Source of the DNA: Bacteroidota bacterium
GTDB lineage: Bacteria; Bacteroidota; Rhodothermia; JANXDC01
Direction: 5' to 3'
DNA: 64,000 bases
NCBI GenBank assembly: GCA_025059945.1
Contig: JANXDC010000001.1
Coordinates: 65,677-129,676 of the forward strand
The notes beneath the pieces were generated by a model. That model was not told where the DNA came from and did not search any database. It saw nothing but the letters and a program-made list of their open reading frames with translations. The translations under genes and the position numbers were made by a program. Within the stretch, counting starts at the first letter, position 1; each line of letters opens with the position of its first letter. Positions 17,530-25,724 of the stretch are shown one piece after another.

Positions 17530-18309
17530 ATGCCGACGTACGCGTTGCGGATCGAATACGACGGCACGCGTTACGCCGGCTGGCAGCGGCAACCGAGGGG
17601 GATCAGCATCCAGCAACTTCTGGAGGAGGCGCTCCAGGTGCTGGTGCGCGAGTCCGCGCGCGTGGTGGGCGCCGGACGCACCGATGCCGGGGTGCACGCT
17701 CGGGAGCAGGTGGCCCATGTGCGCCTGGAGCGGCCCATAGGACCGCGTCGGCTGCTGGCCGGTCTGAACGGGCTTTTGCCGCGGGATGTGCGCCTGTGGG
17801 CCGTGGCCGAAGCCCCTCCGGGGTTTCATGCCCGCTATAGCGCGCGACGCCGCACTTATCGATACTACCTGAGCACCGCACCCTCGGCCCTGGACGGGCA
17901 TCAGAGCTGGTTTTGCCCATATCCGTTGGATTGGGATCGCCTCCAAGAGGCCACGGCCCAGCTGGTGGGCGAACGCGACTTCGGCGCTTTTGTCAAACAA
18001 GGCTGCGCGGCCGCAAGCCGGAGATGTTTCGTCTACGAGGCCTCCTGGCATCGGCACCCGCTCTGGCCGAGACGTTACTATTTCGAAATCACGGCCAACC
18101 GGTTTTTGCGCGGCATGGTTCGCTTGCTTGTGGGTACACTCGTGCAGATCGGCCGCGGAAAACTGCCCCCTGACGCTGTGCGGGCTTACTTGGCCCATCC
18201 CGAACAAAGCCGGGCCATCTGGGCCGCCCCGGCTCATGGCTTGGTGCTGGAGGCCGTCGAATACGAAGAGGAGCTGCCATGGGTATACGCGAGCGCATCC
18301 GGTCTGTAA
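17530..18309 (+). CDS. truA: tRNA pseudouridine synthase A
   Basis: TruA converts uridines 38-40 of the tRNA anticodon stem-loop to pseudouridine. The 259-residue protein is of normal size and carries the catalytic motif GRTDAGVHA with nucleophile Asp52. The start is three bases after ccmF; the 3' end overlaps the next gene by 31 bases in another frame, so it is translated from a polycistronic message with the ccm genes and the M48 peptidase gene. Confidence 0.95.
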   Translation: MPTYALRIEYDGTRYAGWQRQPRGISIQQLLEEALQVLVRESARVVGAGRTDAGVHAREQVAHVRLERPIGPRRLLAGLNGLLPRDVRLWAVAEAPPGFHARYSARRRTYRYYLSTAPSALDGHQSWFCPYPLDWDRLQEATAQLVGERDFGAFVKQGCAAASRRCFVYEASWHRHPLWPRRYYFEITANRFLRGMVRLLVGTLVQIGRGKLPPDAVRAYLAHPEQSRAIWAAPAHGLVLEAVEYEEELPWVYASASGL

Positions 18310-19106
18310 GGCTGCTGCTTGTGGCGCTGTGGGGGATGTACTTCCCCTCCTGCGGCGTTCCGGCCGGTCTGAACCTGTTTCCCGTAGAAGAGGACGTGCG
18401 CCTGGGTGCGCAATTTGACGCCGCGTTGCGGCGCAGCCCGGAGTACGCCATCTGGGAGCCCCGAACGGCAGAGGAAAGGGCGCTGCTGGCCTACGTACAG
18501 GGGATCGTGGACACGCTGCTGCGCCATAACTCCGTGCCCCACGAAGAGGTGTTCCGCTACCGCGTCAGCCTCGTACGAGGGGAAACGGTAAACGCCTTCG
18601 CCACGGCCGGGGGATACCTGTACGTGTACACGGGGCTTCTAAAGCAAGTCGAATCCGAAGCCGAGCTGGCCGGTATTCTCGGACACGAAGTCGCGCACGC
18701 TGCCCATCGGCATGTAACGCGCCAGCTCACGGCCCGTTATGGGCTCTCTTGGGTAAGCCAGATCCTGCTCGGGCAGGACCCCGGTTTGCTCGAGCAGCTC
18801 CTGGCCTCTCTGGGAACGGGACTTGCCGCGCTGCGCTTCAGCCGAGATTTTGAACTTGAGGCCGACCGATCGGCTACGCGCTGGCTTTTGGCCTCTCCAT
18901 ACCGAGCGGATGCCATCCTGAATTTTCTGCGGCGTATTCAGCACCAACCTCGTCCACCGGAGTTCCTTTCCACGCATCCGGATCCGGCTCGCCGCATCCG
19001 GGAGATCGAGCGCCTTCTGGCCGCACCCGGCTCTGCCCCCAGGGGCGATGATTTCCGGGAGCGCTACCAGGCCTTCAAAGAGCGCTTGCTAAGGCTAGGC
19101 CTGTAA
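18279..19106 (+). CDS. M48 family metallopeptidase, likely lipoprotein
   Basis: Zinc-dependent peptidase of the BepA/LoiP-like M48 group, acting in envelope protein quality control. The N-terminus has basic residues, a hydrophobic stretch and a lipobox-like FPSC, making Cys25 the probable lipidated residue. The zinc motif HEVAH is at residues 136-140 and the third ligand lies in ELEAD about 60 residues later. There is no TPR domain; the 275 residues are essentially only the catalytic part. GAGGAG precedes the ATG, which lies inside truA (31-base overlap). Confidence 0.9.
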   Translation: MGIRERIRSVRLLLVALWGMYFPSCGVPAGLNLFPVEEDVRLGAQFDAALRRSPEYAIWEPRTAEERALLAYVQGIVDTLLRHNSVPHEEVFRYRVSLVRGETVNAFATAGGYLYVYTGLLKQVESEAELAGILGHEVAHAAHRHVTRQLTARYGLSWVSQILLGQDPGLLEQLLASLGTGLAALRFSRDFELEADRSATRWLLASPYRADAILNFLRRIQHQPRPPEFLSTHPDPARRIREIERLLAAPGSAPRGDDFRERYQAFKERLLRLGL

Positions 19107-19153
19107 CGGCTTGCTTGCGCTCGGATGCCCGTCGTACCTTTACGGCTGATTTT

Positions 19154-19177
19154 CTGCGGAAATTTTCCCTTCCGCAG
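19154..19177 (+). promoter_or_regulatory. Hairpin in the rpsA leader
   Basis: Perfect 8-bp stem CTGCGGAA/TTCCGCAG with an 8-base loop, about 95 bases before the rpsA start. A third copy of TTCCGCA follows at 19191, so an alternative pairing with the 5' arm is possible. Function unknown; could be part of autoregulation of S1. Confidence 0.4.
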
Positions 19178-19213
19178 GGTCCGTGCTTTCTTCCGCAATC
19201 GTAACCCTATCCC

Positions 19214-19238
19214 GCCGCCGGTCGTGGCTGCCGGCGGC
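19214..19238 (+). promoter_or_regulatory. GC-rich hairpin just upstream of the rpsA ribosome site
   Basis: GCCGCCGG (19214-19221) pairs with CCGGCGGC (19231-19238), 9-base loop, no T-run. It ends about 15 bases before the AAGGAGA ribosome site of rpsA. Too close to the start to be the terminator of the M48 gene alone; a leader element for S1 control is an inference. Confidence 0.4.
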
Positions 19239-19270
19239 GGCGAAGCGATAGCCACTAAGGAGAGCGCTGC

Positions 19271-21238
19271 ATGAACGACGAGCACAAGACGACGCTCGAA
19301 GCCGTGGAGAGCACCGCGCCGGCGGATGCGGGGACTTCGGAGCTTCCGGCGCCATCGAAACCGTCCCCCCGAGTGGTTAAGCTGGAGGAACTCAGAGAGG
19401 CCGAGGCGCAAGCTGAGCGCGAGCGCTGGGAGAGGGCCAAGCTCTACGAGGCCACCCTAGCTCGGTTTCAGGAACGCGAGATCGTCCGGGGCCGCATTAC
19501 GGCCATTACGGACCGTGAGGTCTACGTCGATGTCGGCCTCAAATCCGAGGGGGTCATTCCTATTCAGGAGTTTAAAGACATCACCGCGCTCAAGCCCGGC
19601 GACGAGGTCGAGGTGTATATCGAGTCCGTGGAAGACGTCGAGGGCAGGCTCGTCCTGTCTCGCCGGAAAGCGGATCTGATGCGGATCTGGGAACGCATCG
19701 AGCAGGCTTACCGGAATGACGAGGTCGTGGAAGGCGAGATCAAGCGTCGTGTCAAGGGGGGCATGATGGTGGATCTGTTTGGTGTGGAGGCCTTTTTGCC
19801 CGGATCCCAGATCGACGTGCGTCCGGTGCGCGATTTCGACGCCTATCTGGGCAAGCGCATGGAGTTTAAGATCGTCAAGCTCAACCGCGTCGGCGAAAAC
19901 GTGGTGGTTTCGCACCGGGTGCTGATCGAAAAGGATCTGGAGGAGCAGCGTCAGCGGATCCTGGAAAACCTTGAGCGCGGCCAAGTTTTAGAGGGCACGG
20001 TTAAAAACATCACGGACTTCGGCGTGTTTATCGACCTGGGCGGTGTCGATGGGCTACTGCACATCACCGACCTATCCTGGGGTCGGGTCAACCATCCGAG
20101 CGAGGTCGTGCAGCTGGACCAGAGGCTGCAGGTCGTGGTGCTCGACTTCGATGAAAACAAGCAGCGCATCAGCTTGGGGCTCAAGCAGCTGCAGCCGCAT
20201 CCTTGGGAGAATATCGAGGAGCGCTACTTTGAGGGCATGCGCACCCAAGGCCGGGTGGTCTCGCTAACGGAATATGGGGCCTTCGTGGAGCTGGAAAAGG
20301 GCATCGAGGGGCTGGTGCACGTCAGCGAGATGAGCTGGACGCAGCACGTTAAGCATCCCGCGCAGATGCTCTCTGTGGGTCAGATCGTGGACGTGGTGAT
20401 CCTGTCCATCGACAAGGAGAACCGCAAGATCTCCCTGGGCATCAAGCAGTTGACCGAGGACCCCTGGAACAAGATTCCGGAGCGATACCCGATCGGGTCC
20501 CGTCACTTGGGCACGGTCAAGAACCTAGCCCAGTACGGGGCTTTCATCGAGCTAGAGCCAGGTATTGAGGGGCTGGTGCACGTGAGCGATCTGTCCTGGA
20601 CGAAAAAAATCCGCCATCCCGCCGAAATGCTCAAAAAAGGCCAGCAGGTCGAGGTCGTGATCCTGGACATCGACGCGGAGAACCGGCGCATCAGTCTGGG
20701 CATCAAGCAATTGGAGGAAGACCCCTGGGATACGTTTGCGCAGGTCTACGCCGTGGGCACGGACGTAAAGGGCACAGTGCGCAAGTTCATAGAGAAGGGC
20801 GTCGTGGTGGAGTTGCCTTATGGAGGTGTAGAGGGTTTCGTTCCGAACAACCACCTAGCTCGGCTTAAGGAGGGAGATCCGGCTCAGCTGTATAAGGTGG
20901 GGGAGCAAATCGAGCTGCGCGTAATCGAGTTCGATCGGCAGGAGCAGAAGATCATCTTAAGCGAGACCGTGCTGCAGAAGGCCCGCGAACGGGAGCGTCG
21001 GGAGGCTGAGCGCGCCCAGCGGGAGGCGCAAAAGCGCGCCGAAGCCGAAGCCCGCGCCCGCGAGCAAGCCGAGTTGCGTCAGGTTTTGGGCGAAGAGCCC
21101 GCTCCCCCTACCCTGGCAGAGCTAAGTGGGCTAGCTCCCCTCTCGGCCGAGGCCGAACCGGAGGCCGCACAAGCCGAGCCCGCTCCGCAAAAGCGCGCCC
21201 GCAAGAAATCACCCTCTAAAGGCGCGCAAGCAGAATAG
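19271..21238 (+). CDS. rpsA: 30S ribosomal protein S1
   Basis: RNA-binding ribosomal protein that brings mRNA to the 30S subunit. The 655-residue protein has six S1/OB domains starting near residues 70, 153, 238, 324, 409 and 495; the third to fifth carry the strongest GVFIDL/GLLH-type and GAFVEL/GLVH-type motifs. A charged N-terminal extension (1-68) and a long Arg/Glu/Ala-rich C-terminal tail (about 565-655) ending in lysine-rich residues flank them, as in Bacteroidota S1. AAGGAGA precedes the ATG at 9 bases. Monocistronic, with structured leader and terminator. Confidence 0.97.
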   Translation: MNDEHKTTLEAVESTAPADAGTSELPAPSKPSPRVVKLEELREAEAQAERERWERAKLYEATLARFQEREIVRGRITAITDREVYVDVGLKSEGVIPIQEFKDITALKPGDEVEVYIESVEDVEGRLVLSRRKADLMRIWERIEQAYRNDEVVEGEIKRRVKGGMMVDLFGVEAFLPGSQIDVRPVRDFDAYLGKRMEFKIVKLNRVGENVVVSHRVLIEKDLEEQRQRILENLERGQVLEGTVKNITDFGVFIDLGGVDGLLHITDLSWGRVNHPSEVVQLDQRLQVVVLDFDENKQRISLGLKQLQPHPWENIEERYFEGMRTQGRVVSLTEYGAFVELEKGIEGLVHVSEMSWTQHVKHPAQMLSVGQIVDVVILSIDKENRKISLGIKQLTEDPWNKIPERYPIGSRHLGTVKNLAQYGAFIELEPGIEGLVHVSDLSWTKKIRHPAEMLKKGQQVEVVILDIDAENRRISLGIKQLEEDPWDTFAQVYAVGTDVKGTVRKFIEKGVVVELPYGGVEGFVPNNHLARLKEGDPAQLYKVGEQIELRVIEFDRQEQKIILSETVLQKARERERREAERAQREAQKRAEAEARAREQAELRQVLGEEPAPPTLAELSGLAPLSAEAEPEAAQAEPAPQKRARKKSPSKGAQAE

Positions 21239-21274
21239 TGCGGACTTCTGGGCTTCTCCTACCGAAAAAATGAA

Positions 21275-21305
21275 GCGCAAGGCGCCCCTCCGGGGCGCCT
21301 TGCGC
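21275..21305. terminator. Bidirectional terminator between rpsA and tadA
   Basis: A 13-bp GC-rich stem, GCGCAAGGCGCCC with GGGGCGCCTTGCGC and a tight loop. The minus side is followed by TTCATTTTTT, the plus side by GTTTAT. It probably ends both rpsA and the leftward tadA transcript. Confidence 0.8.
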
Positions 21306-21420
21306 GTTTATGTGGGCTCCACCCCCGTCGTCCCGTGTTTTAGAGCGGTCACCTTGGTGGCTGCGGCAGGTCGCTGTAATGGGGCCAACAGCGGCTTTAG
21401 GAGTCGATACGAGGGATGGG

Positions 21421-21894
21421 TTAAGGGGATTGGGCTCTAAGCGTCGCAAAGAACCGACGCAATAGCGCCTCCGCCGCCTCCGCCTCGAGGCCCGAGAGCA
21501 CCTCGGGTCGGTGATGTAGGCGTCCTCCCCCCAGCAGATCGAACAAACTGCCCGCGGCGCCGGCCTTGGGGTCCCAGGCCCCAAACACCACCCGACCCAG
21601 GCGAGCCCACAAGATCGCCCCCGCGCACATTGGGCACGGCTCCAAAGTGACGTACAAGGTGCAGGTCGAGAGGAATTTCTGTCCTCGGGCTTGAAGGCTT
21701 CGCTGTATGGCCAGCAACTCAGCGTGCGCGGTGGGATCGCATCGGGCCTCGACTTCGTTGTGCGCCTCGGCTATGATCTGGCCCTCACAGACGAGCACCG
21801 CGCCTACGGGGACCTCGCCCATATGCAGGGCGCGCTCGGCCAGCTGAAGCGCGCGGCGCATGAAAATGCGATCCACCTCAAGGCCACGCACCAT
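21421..21894 (-). CDS. tadA: tRNA-specific adenosine deaminase
   Basis: Zinc deaminase that converts A34 of tRNA-Arg to inosine. The HAE motif (within TAHAELLAI) and PCPMCAGAI supply the zinc ligands and catalytic Glu. About 157 residues. The start is uncertain between ATG 21894, TTG 21900 and GTG 21876, all close to or overlapping the end of the upstream dehydratase gene; none has a clear ribosome site, which fits translational coupling. The family resemblance begins at about DRIFMRRAL. Confidence 0.93.
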   Translation of the reverse strand: MVRGLEVDRIFMRRALQLAERALHMGEVPVGAVLVCEGQIIAEAHNEVEARCDPTAHAELLAIQRSLQARGQKFLSTCTLYVTLEPCPMCAGAILWARLGRVVFGAWDPKAGAAGSLFDLLGGGRLHHRPEVLSGLEAEAAEALLRRFFATLRAQSP

Positions 21895-22852
21895 CTTCAA
21901 GCAGCCACCGTCCTAAGCGGGGCAGGTCCACATTGCCTCCGCTTAGGATCACACCGATCCACTTGTCGCGCACCGGGATCCGACCCGAAAGGGCCGCTGC
22001 GGCCGCTACAGCGCCCGTCGGCTCTACGAGCACCTTGAGGTAGTGCAGCAACATCCGCATCGCCTCGATGACTTCCAGCTCTGAGACGGTGAGCACCTCA
22101 TCTACATGCTCCCGGATGATAGCCCAGTTAAGCTCGCCCACCTCCAGGTTGCGCATGCCGTCGGCGATCGTGTGGGGATAGGAGATGCGCACCCGCTCCC
22201 CTCGTTGGAAGGACAGGTACAGGTCGTTGGCCGCTTCCGTCTCGACCCCGATGATGCGGACTTCGGGATTAAGGGCCTTTGCAGCAAGGGCTATGCCGGC
22301 GATAAGCCCTCCGCCCCCAACGGGTACGAGCAAGTAGTGCAGGTCGCCCACGTCCTCAAAAAGCTCCAGCGCAACGGTGCCCTGTCCCGTGATGATGGCG
22401 GGATCATCATATGGGGGGACGATCGCGTACCCGTGTGCCTCGGCCAGCTCGTGTGCGCGGCGAAAGCGTTCCTCTGAGGTGCGCCCGGCGAAGATGATTT
22501 CGGCCCCGTAGGCACGTGTGGCCGCCACTTTGACTTGGCTTGCGTCTTCGGGCATGACCACTACGGCCGGAACGCCCCACCAGTTGGCGGCAAAGGCCGT
22601 AGCTTGCCCATGGTTGCCAGAGGAATACGTAATCACCCCGCGCTGACGGACGGGTTCGGGAAGTTGGCTGAGCTTATAAAAGGCCCCGCGCACCTTGAAG
22701 GAGCCTGTGCGCTGGAAATTCTCCGCCTTGAAAAAGAGCCGATTGCCCGTGCGACGGTTTAGTTGGCTTGAGGTGAGCGTGGGGGTCCACTGCGCCACCT
22801 CCTGAATCTGCACGTGGGCCTGCCGGATCTGCTCCAGAGTGGGAAAACGCAT
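21878..22852 (-). CDS. Threonine/serine dehydratase-like PLP enzyme
   Basis: Fold-type II PLP enzyme of the threonine dehydratase/serine racemase family, 324 residues and without a C-terminal ACT domain, so probably the catabolic, non-feedback type. Visible motifs: FQRTGSFKVRGA with the PLP lysine, YSSGNHGQA, and the phosphate-binding VGGGGLIAG. The last 17-23 bases overlap tadA. Catabolic threonine dehydratase, serine racemase and hydroxyaspartate dehydratase cannot be separated on these motifs. A 180-bp stretch separates it from the small zinc-ribbon gene upstream. Confidence 0.88.
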   Translation of the reverse strand: MRFPTLEQIRQAHVQIQEVAQWTPTLTSSQLNRRTGNRLFFKAENFQRTGSFKVRGAFYKLSQLPEPVRQRGVITYSSGNHGQATAFAANWWGVPAVVVMPEDASQVKVAATRAYGAEIIFAGRTSEERFRRAHELAEAHGYAIVPPYDDPAIITGQGTVALELFEDVGDLHYLLVPVGGGGLIAGIALAAKALNPEVRIIGVETEAANDLYLSFQRGERVRISYPHTIADGMRNLEVGELNWAIIREHVDEVLTVSELEVIEAMRMLLHYLKVLVEPTGAVAAAAALSGRIPVRDKWIGVILSGGNVDLPRLGRWLLEDGAWP

Positions 22853-23032
22853 AAGAGGACCTGGTTGCGATTCGCCATTGCGAATCTACGGGTGCACCAG
22901 ATCCCTGGTCAACGTGCCGTGGACGAAAGGGATCACCTGCTAGCGCGCGCTCCAGGAAGACCACCAGGTGGCTCTTTATCCGAACGGAGGACAGAGCCTC
23001 GTCCAGTCCAGGGGCCTCCTGGTCCAGTGAGC
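22853..23032. other. 180-bp stretch between zinc-ribbon gene and dehydratase gene
   Basis: No canonical gene. On the minus strand a frame opens just after the zinc-ribbon stop with plausible protein composition (for example SSVRIKSHLVVFLERALAGD), but it lacks an ATG. Its best starts are a CTG about 10 bases after AGGAG, or an internal GTG at 22964, and the frame then runs on inside the dehydratase gene in the wrong phase. A 7-bp hairpin GATTCGC/GCGAATC with a 4-base loop lies at about 22869-22886. Either a decayed extension of the zinc-ribbon gene or leader sequence. Confidence 0.35.
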
Positions 23033-23224
23033 TTATTCTCCTGAGCCCAGCTCACGCTGACAGAGTTCGCAAACTCCGGGAAGCGCTGTGCGCTGGCCGC
23101 AAAGGAGGCATCGATGCCGCCGCGGCTGGCGATCCGGATCACGCCAGATAAGCCGACGCCAATTTAAACGCTCCAACAGGCGCCTTTTCCTCCTCGTTTG
23201 CGTCGCATCCGTCTGGCCCGTCAT
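23033..23224 (-). CDS. Small zinc-ribbon-like protein, function unknown
   Basis: A 63-residue protein with a basic first half (RRKRR at 11-15) and a C-terminal pair of CxxC motifs: Cys39/Cys42 and Cys52/Cys55, nine residues apart, a spacing suited to binding one zinc ion. The ATG at 23224 is preceded by a strong GGAGGAGG purine run ending nine bases upstream, which argues that it is translated. I do not recognise the family. It is divergent from the sugar transferase gene; two perfect palindromes lie in the spacer and could be operators. Confidence 0.55.
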   Translation of the reverse strand: MTGQTDATQTRRKRRLLERLNWRRLIWRDPDRQPRRHRCLLCGQRTALPGVCELCQRELGSGE

Positions 23225-23248
23225 GGTTAGGATCCTCCTCCTCTCAAC

Positions 23249-23263
23249 TGACAGCTGCTGTCA
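23249..23263. promoter_or_regulatory. Palindrome, candidate operator
   Basis: Perfect inverted repeat TGACAGC-T-GCTGTCA (7-bp arms, 1-base centre), 25 bases before the zinc-ribbon start and about 110 before the sugar transferase start. The size fits a dimeric repressor site; no regulator is assigned. Confidence 0.4.
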
Positions 23264-23268
23264 ACTAA

Positions 23269-23280
23269 GAAAGCGCTTTC
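23269..23280. promoter_or_regulatory. Second palindrome, candidate operator
   Basis: Perfect 12-base palindrome GAAAGCGCTTTC, five bases to the right of the first palindrome in the same divergent spacer. Centre-to-centre distance is about 18 bases, near two helical turns, so side-by-side binding is possible. Confidence 0.3.
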
Positions 23281-23372
23281 CCGCGTAAAGTCAAGCGCGT
23301 CTAGTGAGCGCCTTGCACACCTGAGGCCGGGGCCGTAAGTTTGGGGGCGCTGTTTTGCATCATCGCTTTGGC

Positions 23373-24785
23373 ATGTCTCGGCGCCTAGAGCTCGCCTTGT
23401 TGGTAACGGCTGATCTGGTGGCCTTCACGTTGGCCACGGGGCTTTTCTACATGGCCCGTTTCGAATGGGGTTGGTTGGGGCCGGTGCAGGCCCGTCCCGC
23501 CCTAGTGGCCCCGGCCATCGGGGTGCTAAGCCTGTATTGGCTTTGGGTGTTTGTCTTCTTTGGTCAGTATCAGCCCCGCTTTGCGCAATCGCGCTTCGAT
23601 GAGCTTGTCAGTCTAGCCAAGGTCGTCACCATCGGTCTGCTGATCTTGTTTTTTTTGCTTTTCGTAGACGATCCCAACATCGGCTCAGCCCGGCGCAGCA
23701 TCGCCTTCTACTGGGTGGCCGTCTTCGGCACAAGCGCGGGCCTGCGGCTTACTGTGCGCTCCTATCAGCGTTGGCGCCTGGTGCGGGGCCTGGATGCGCA
23801 CCGAGCCCTGATCGTAGGCACCCCAGAGCGGGCCGAGGTGCTCTACCGAGAGGTGGGGCACTACCCCGCCCAAGGGCTGCAGATCGTAGGGTTTGTGCCC
23901 GTAGGGGATGAGGGTGAAGGTGAATCCGATGAGGGCCCGGTGCTCGTGCATGCGCTGCCCCGGGTGGGTCGCCTGGAGGAGATCGCCGAGCTCGTGGAGC
24001 GCTATCAGATCCAAGACATCCTGGTGGCCCTTGAGGCCACCGATCAGACGCATCTGCTACAGGTTGTGGAGCGCTGCGACGGGCTGCCCGTATCCCTTAA
24101 GATCCTGCCGGACTTTTACGATGTCATCAGCGGTTTTGCTCGCACAAACGAGATCTATGGGCTGCCCTTTATCGATCTGCTGCCGGCTCCGATGCCGGTC
24201 TGGGAGCAGTATGTAAAGCGCCTCATCGACGTGGTGGTCTCCGCCTGCATTCTGCTGGGCGGGCTTCCGCTCTGGGTGCTCATCGCCCTTCTAATCCGGT
24301 TGGACTCCCGCGGGCCGGTTATTTTCCGTCAGGAGCGCGTAGGCCGCAATGGGCGCATCTTTGTCATGTACAAGTTCCGCACCATGCGCCAAGATGCCGA
24401 GCGCGACACAGGGCCCGTCTGGGCCTCCGAGCGCGATCCCCGCCTGACGCGCATAGGAGGCTGGTTGCGCCGCACCCGACTGGACGAAATCCCCCAGTTC
24501 TGGAATGTGCTCAAAGGAGATATGAGCCTAGTGGGGCCTCGGCCGGAGCGCCCGTATTTTGTCGAGCGCCTGAGTCGTGAAATCCCCCTGTATCGACGCC
24601 GTCTGCGTGTAAAACCCGGCATCACGGGCTGGGCCCAGGTCCGCTGGAAGTACGATAGCTCCATCGAGGACGTGCGCCAGAAGGTCAAGTACGATCTCTT
24701 TTACATCGCCAACATGAGCCTGCGCATGGACCTGAAGATCATGCTCCGGACCTTGTATGTCATGTTTGCCGCAAAAGGACGCTAA
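23373..24785 (+). CDS. Polyprenyl-phosphate sugar-1-phosphate transferase (WcaJ/WbaP type)
   Basis: Membrane enzyme that starts synthesis of an exopolysaccharide or O-antigen unit by moving a sugar-1-phosphate from a nucleotide sugar to undecaprenyl phosphate. Four or five N-terminal membrane helices (about 1-130) are followed by a CoA-binding-like Rossmann domain (LIVGTPERAEVL) and the C-terminal transferase domain with KRLIDVVVS, FRQERVGRNG, YKFRTMR, RLDEIPQFWNVLKGDMSLVG and GPRPERP motifs. The ATG at 23373 gives 470 residues; a TTG six codons earlier is also open. No other capsule genes are clustered here except a glycosyltransferase 205 bases downstream. Confidence 0.93.
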   Translation: MSRRLELALLVTADLVAFTLATGLFYMARFEWGWLGPVQARPALVAPAIGVLSLYWLWVFVFFGQYQPRFAQSRFDELVSLAKVVTIGLLILFFLLFVDDPNIGSARRSIAFYWVAVFGTSAGLRLTVRSYQRWRLVRGLDAHRALIVGTPERAEVLYREVGHYPAQGLQIVGFVPVGDEGEGESDEGPVLVHALPRVGRLEEIAELVERYQIQDILVALEATDQTHLLQVVERCDGLPVSLKILPDFYDVISGFARTNEIYGLPFIDLLPAPMPVWEQYVKRLIDVVVSACILLGGLPLWVLIALLIRLDSRGPVIFRQERVGRNGRIFVMYKFRTMRQDAERDTGPVWASERDPRLTRIGGWLRRTRLDEIPQFWNVLKGDMSLVGPRPERPYFVERLSREIPLYRRRLRVKPGITGWAQVRWKYDSSIEDVRQKVKYDLFYIANMSLRMDLKIMLRTLYVMFAAKGR

Positions 24786-24990
24786 AGTCCTCTTGGCTTT
24801 TGCGATAGCTGGGTTCACGCACGCCGAAGATCGCCCTCTGATGGGGGCCGGCAGAATACCCTCTCCTGTCTCCCATCCGGTGCCCTTAGCGCCCGCGCGT
24901 GCACCGGTCCGGCCGCCTCCGTCGACTGCGTACCTGGCCCTGAGCAGCGCGCTGTGCGGTGCAGAGCTCGGACTTTAAGGTCAAGCCTCC
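24786..24990. other. 205-bp spacer, nothing recognised
   Basis: Between the sugar transferase and the DPM1-like gene. No tRNA, terminator with T-run, or protein of convincing composition was seen on either strand. AAGGTCAAG lies just before the downstream ATG. Confidence 0.4.
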
Positions 24991-25722
24991 ATGCCGGATC
25001 GCATTTTGGTCGTCATCCCCACCTATAACGAGGCGGAAAACATCGGACCGCTCATCGACGCCTTGATCCGGCTTTCCGAGAAGCTGGATGTGCTCGTGGT
25101 CGATGACGCCTCCCCGGATGGCACGGCCCAAGTTGTCTGCGCTCGCCAGCAGCGTTACCCGGGTCGGGTGCATCTGTTGGTGCGTTCCACTAAGCAAGGG
25201 CTGGGGCCGGCTTATGTGGCCGGATTCCGCTACGCCTTAGCTCAGCCCGAATATGTTCTTATCGCGCAGATGGACGCCGACTTCTCCCACAGGCCCCTCT
25301 ACCTTGCGCGCATGCTTCGGCGCGCCCGGCGCGGTTGGGCGGATCTGGTGATCGGTTCTCGCTATGTCCGAGGGGTGAACGTGATCAATTGGCCGCTTAC
25401 GCGGCTGCTCATCAGCTACGGGGCCAGCGTTTTTGTGCGCTTCATTACGGGCATGCCCGTTCGGGACACAACGGCGGGCTTTAAAGTCTTCCACCGTCGG
25501 GTGCTGGAGAGTTTGCCCTTGGAGCGCGTGCACTCCAATGGGTATGTGTTCCAAATCGAGCTGACGTATCGGACCTGGCGGGCCGGGTTTCGGATTCGAG
25601 AATTCCCGATCATTTTCTTCGACCGGCGTCGAGGGGCCTCGAAGATGTCCGGGACCATCATCTGGGAAGCTTTCTTTAAGGTCTTGGAGCTGCGCCTGCG
25701 CACCTTGCTGGGCCGTCTGTGA
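24991..25722 (+). CDS. Polyprenol-phosphate mannosyltransferase-like GT2 (DPM1 type)
   Basis: Family 2 glycosyltransferase, 243 residues, closest in pattern to dolichol-phosphate mannose synthase. It would transfer a hexose from a nucleotide sugar to a polyprenyl phosphate at the cytoplasmic membrane face. Visible motifs: VVIPTYNEAENI at 7-18, the nucleotide-binding VVDDASPDGT, the catalytic-metal MDADFSH (DxD), and VIGSRY with the later DTTAGFKVF segment. There is no C-terminal membrane domain. The stop lies two bases from the end of the convergent spoT/rel gene. Donor sugar and acceptor are inferred. Confidence 0.88.
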   Translation: MPDRILVVIPTYNEAENIGPLIDALIRLSEKLDVLVVDDASPDGTAQVVCARQQRYPGRVHLLVRSTKQGLGPAYVAGFRYALAQPEYVLIAQMDADFSHRPLYLARMLRRARRGWADLVIGSRYVRGVNVINWPLTRLLISYGASVFVRFITGMPVRDTTAGFKVFHRRVLESLPLERVHSNGYVFQIELTYRTWRAGFRIREFPIIFFDRRRGASKMSGTIIWEAFFKVLELRLRTLLGRL

Positions 25723-25724
25723 GC

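Noticed and set aside
18089-18451. Minus-strand frame across the truA/M48 overlap
   Set aside because: Arg/Ser/Pro-rich translation without family features; the two plus-strand genes explain the region.
24786-24990. Small gene in the spacer before the DPM1-like gene
   Set aside because: The open frame there starts inside the sugar transferase and has Pro/Ala-rich, non-protein-like composition without a ribosome site.
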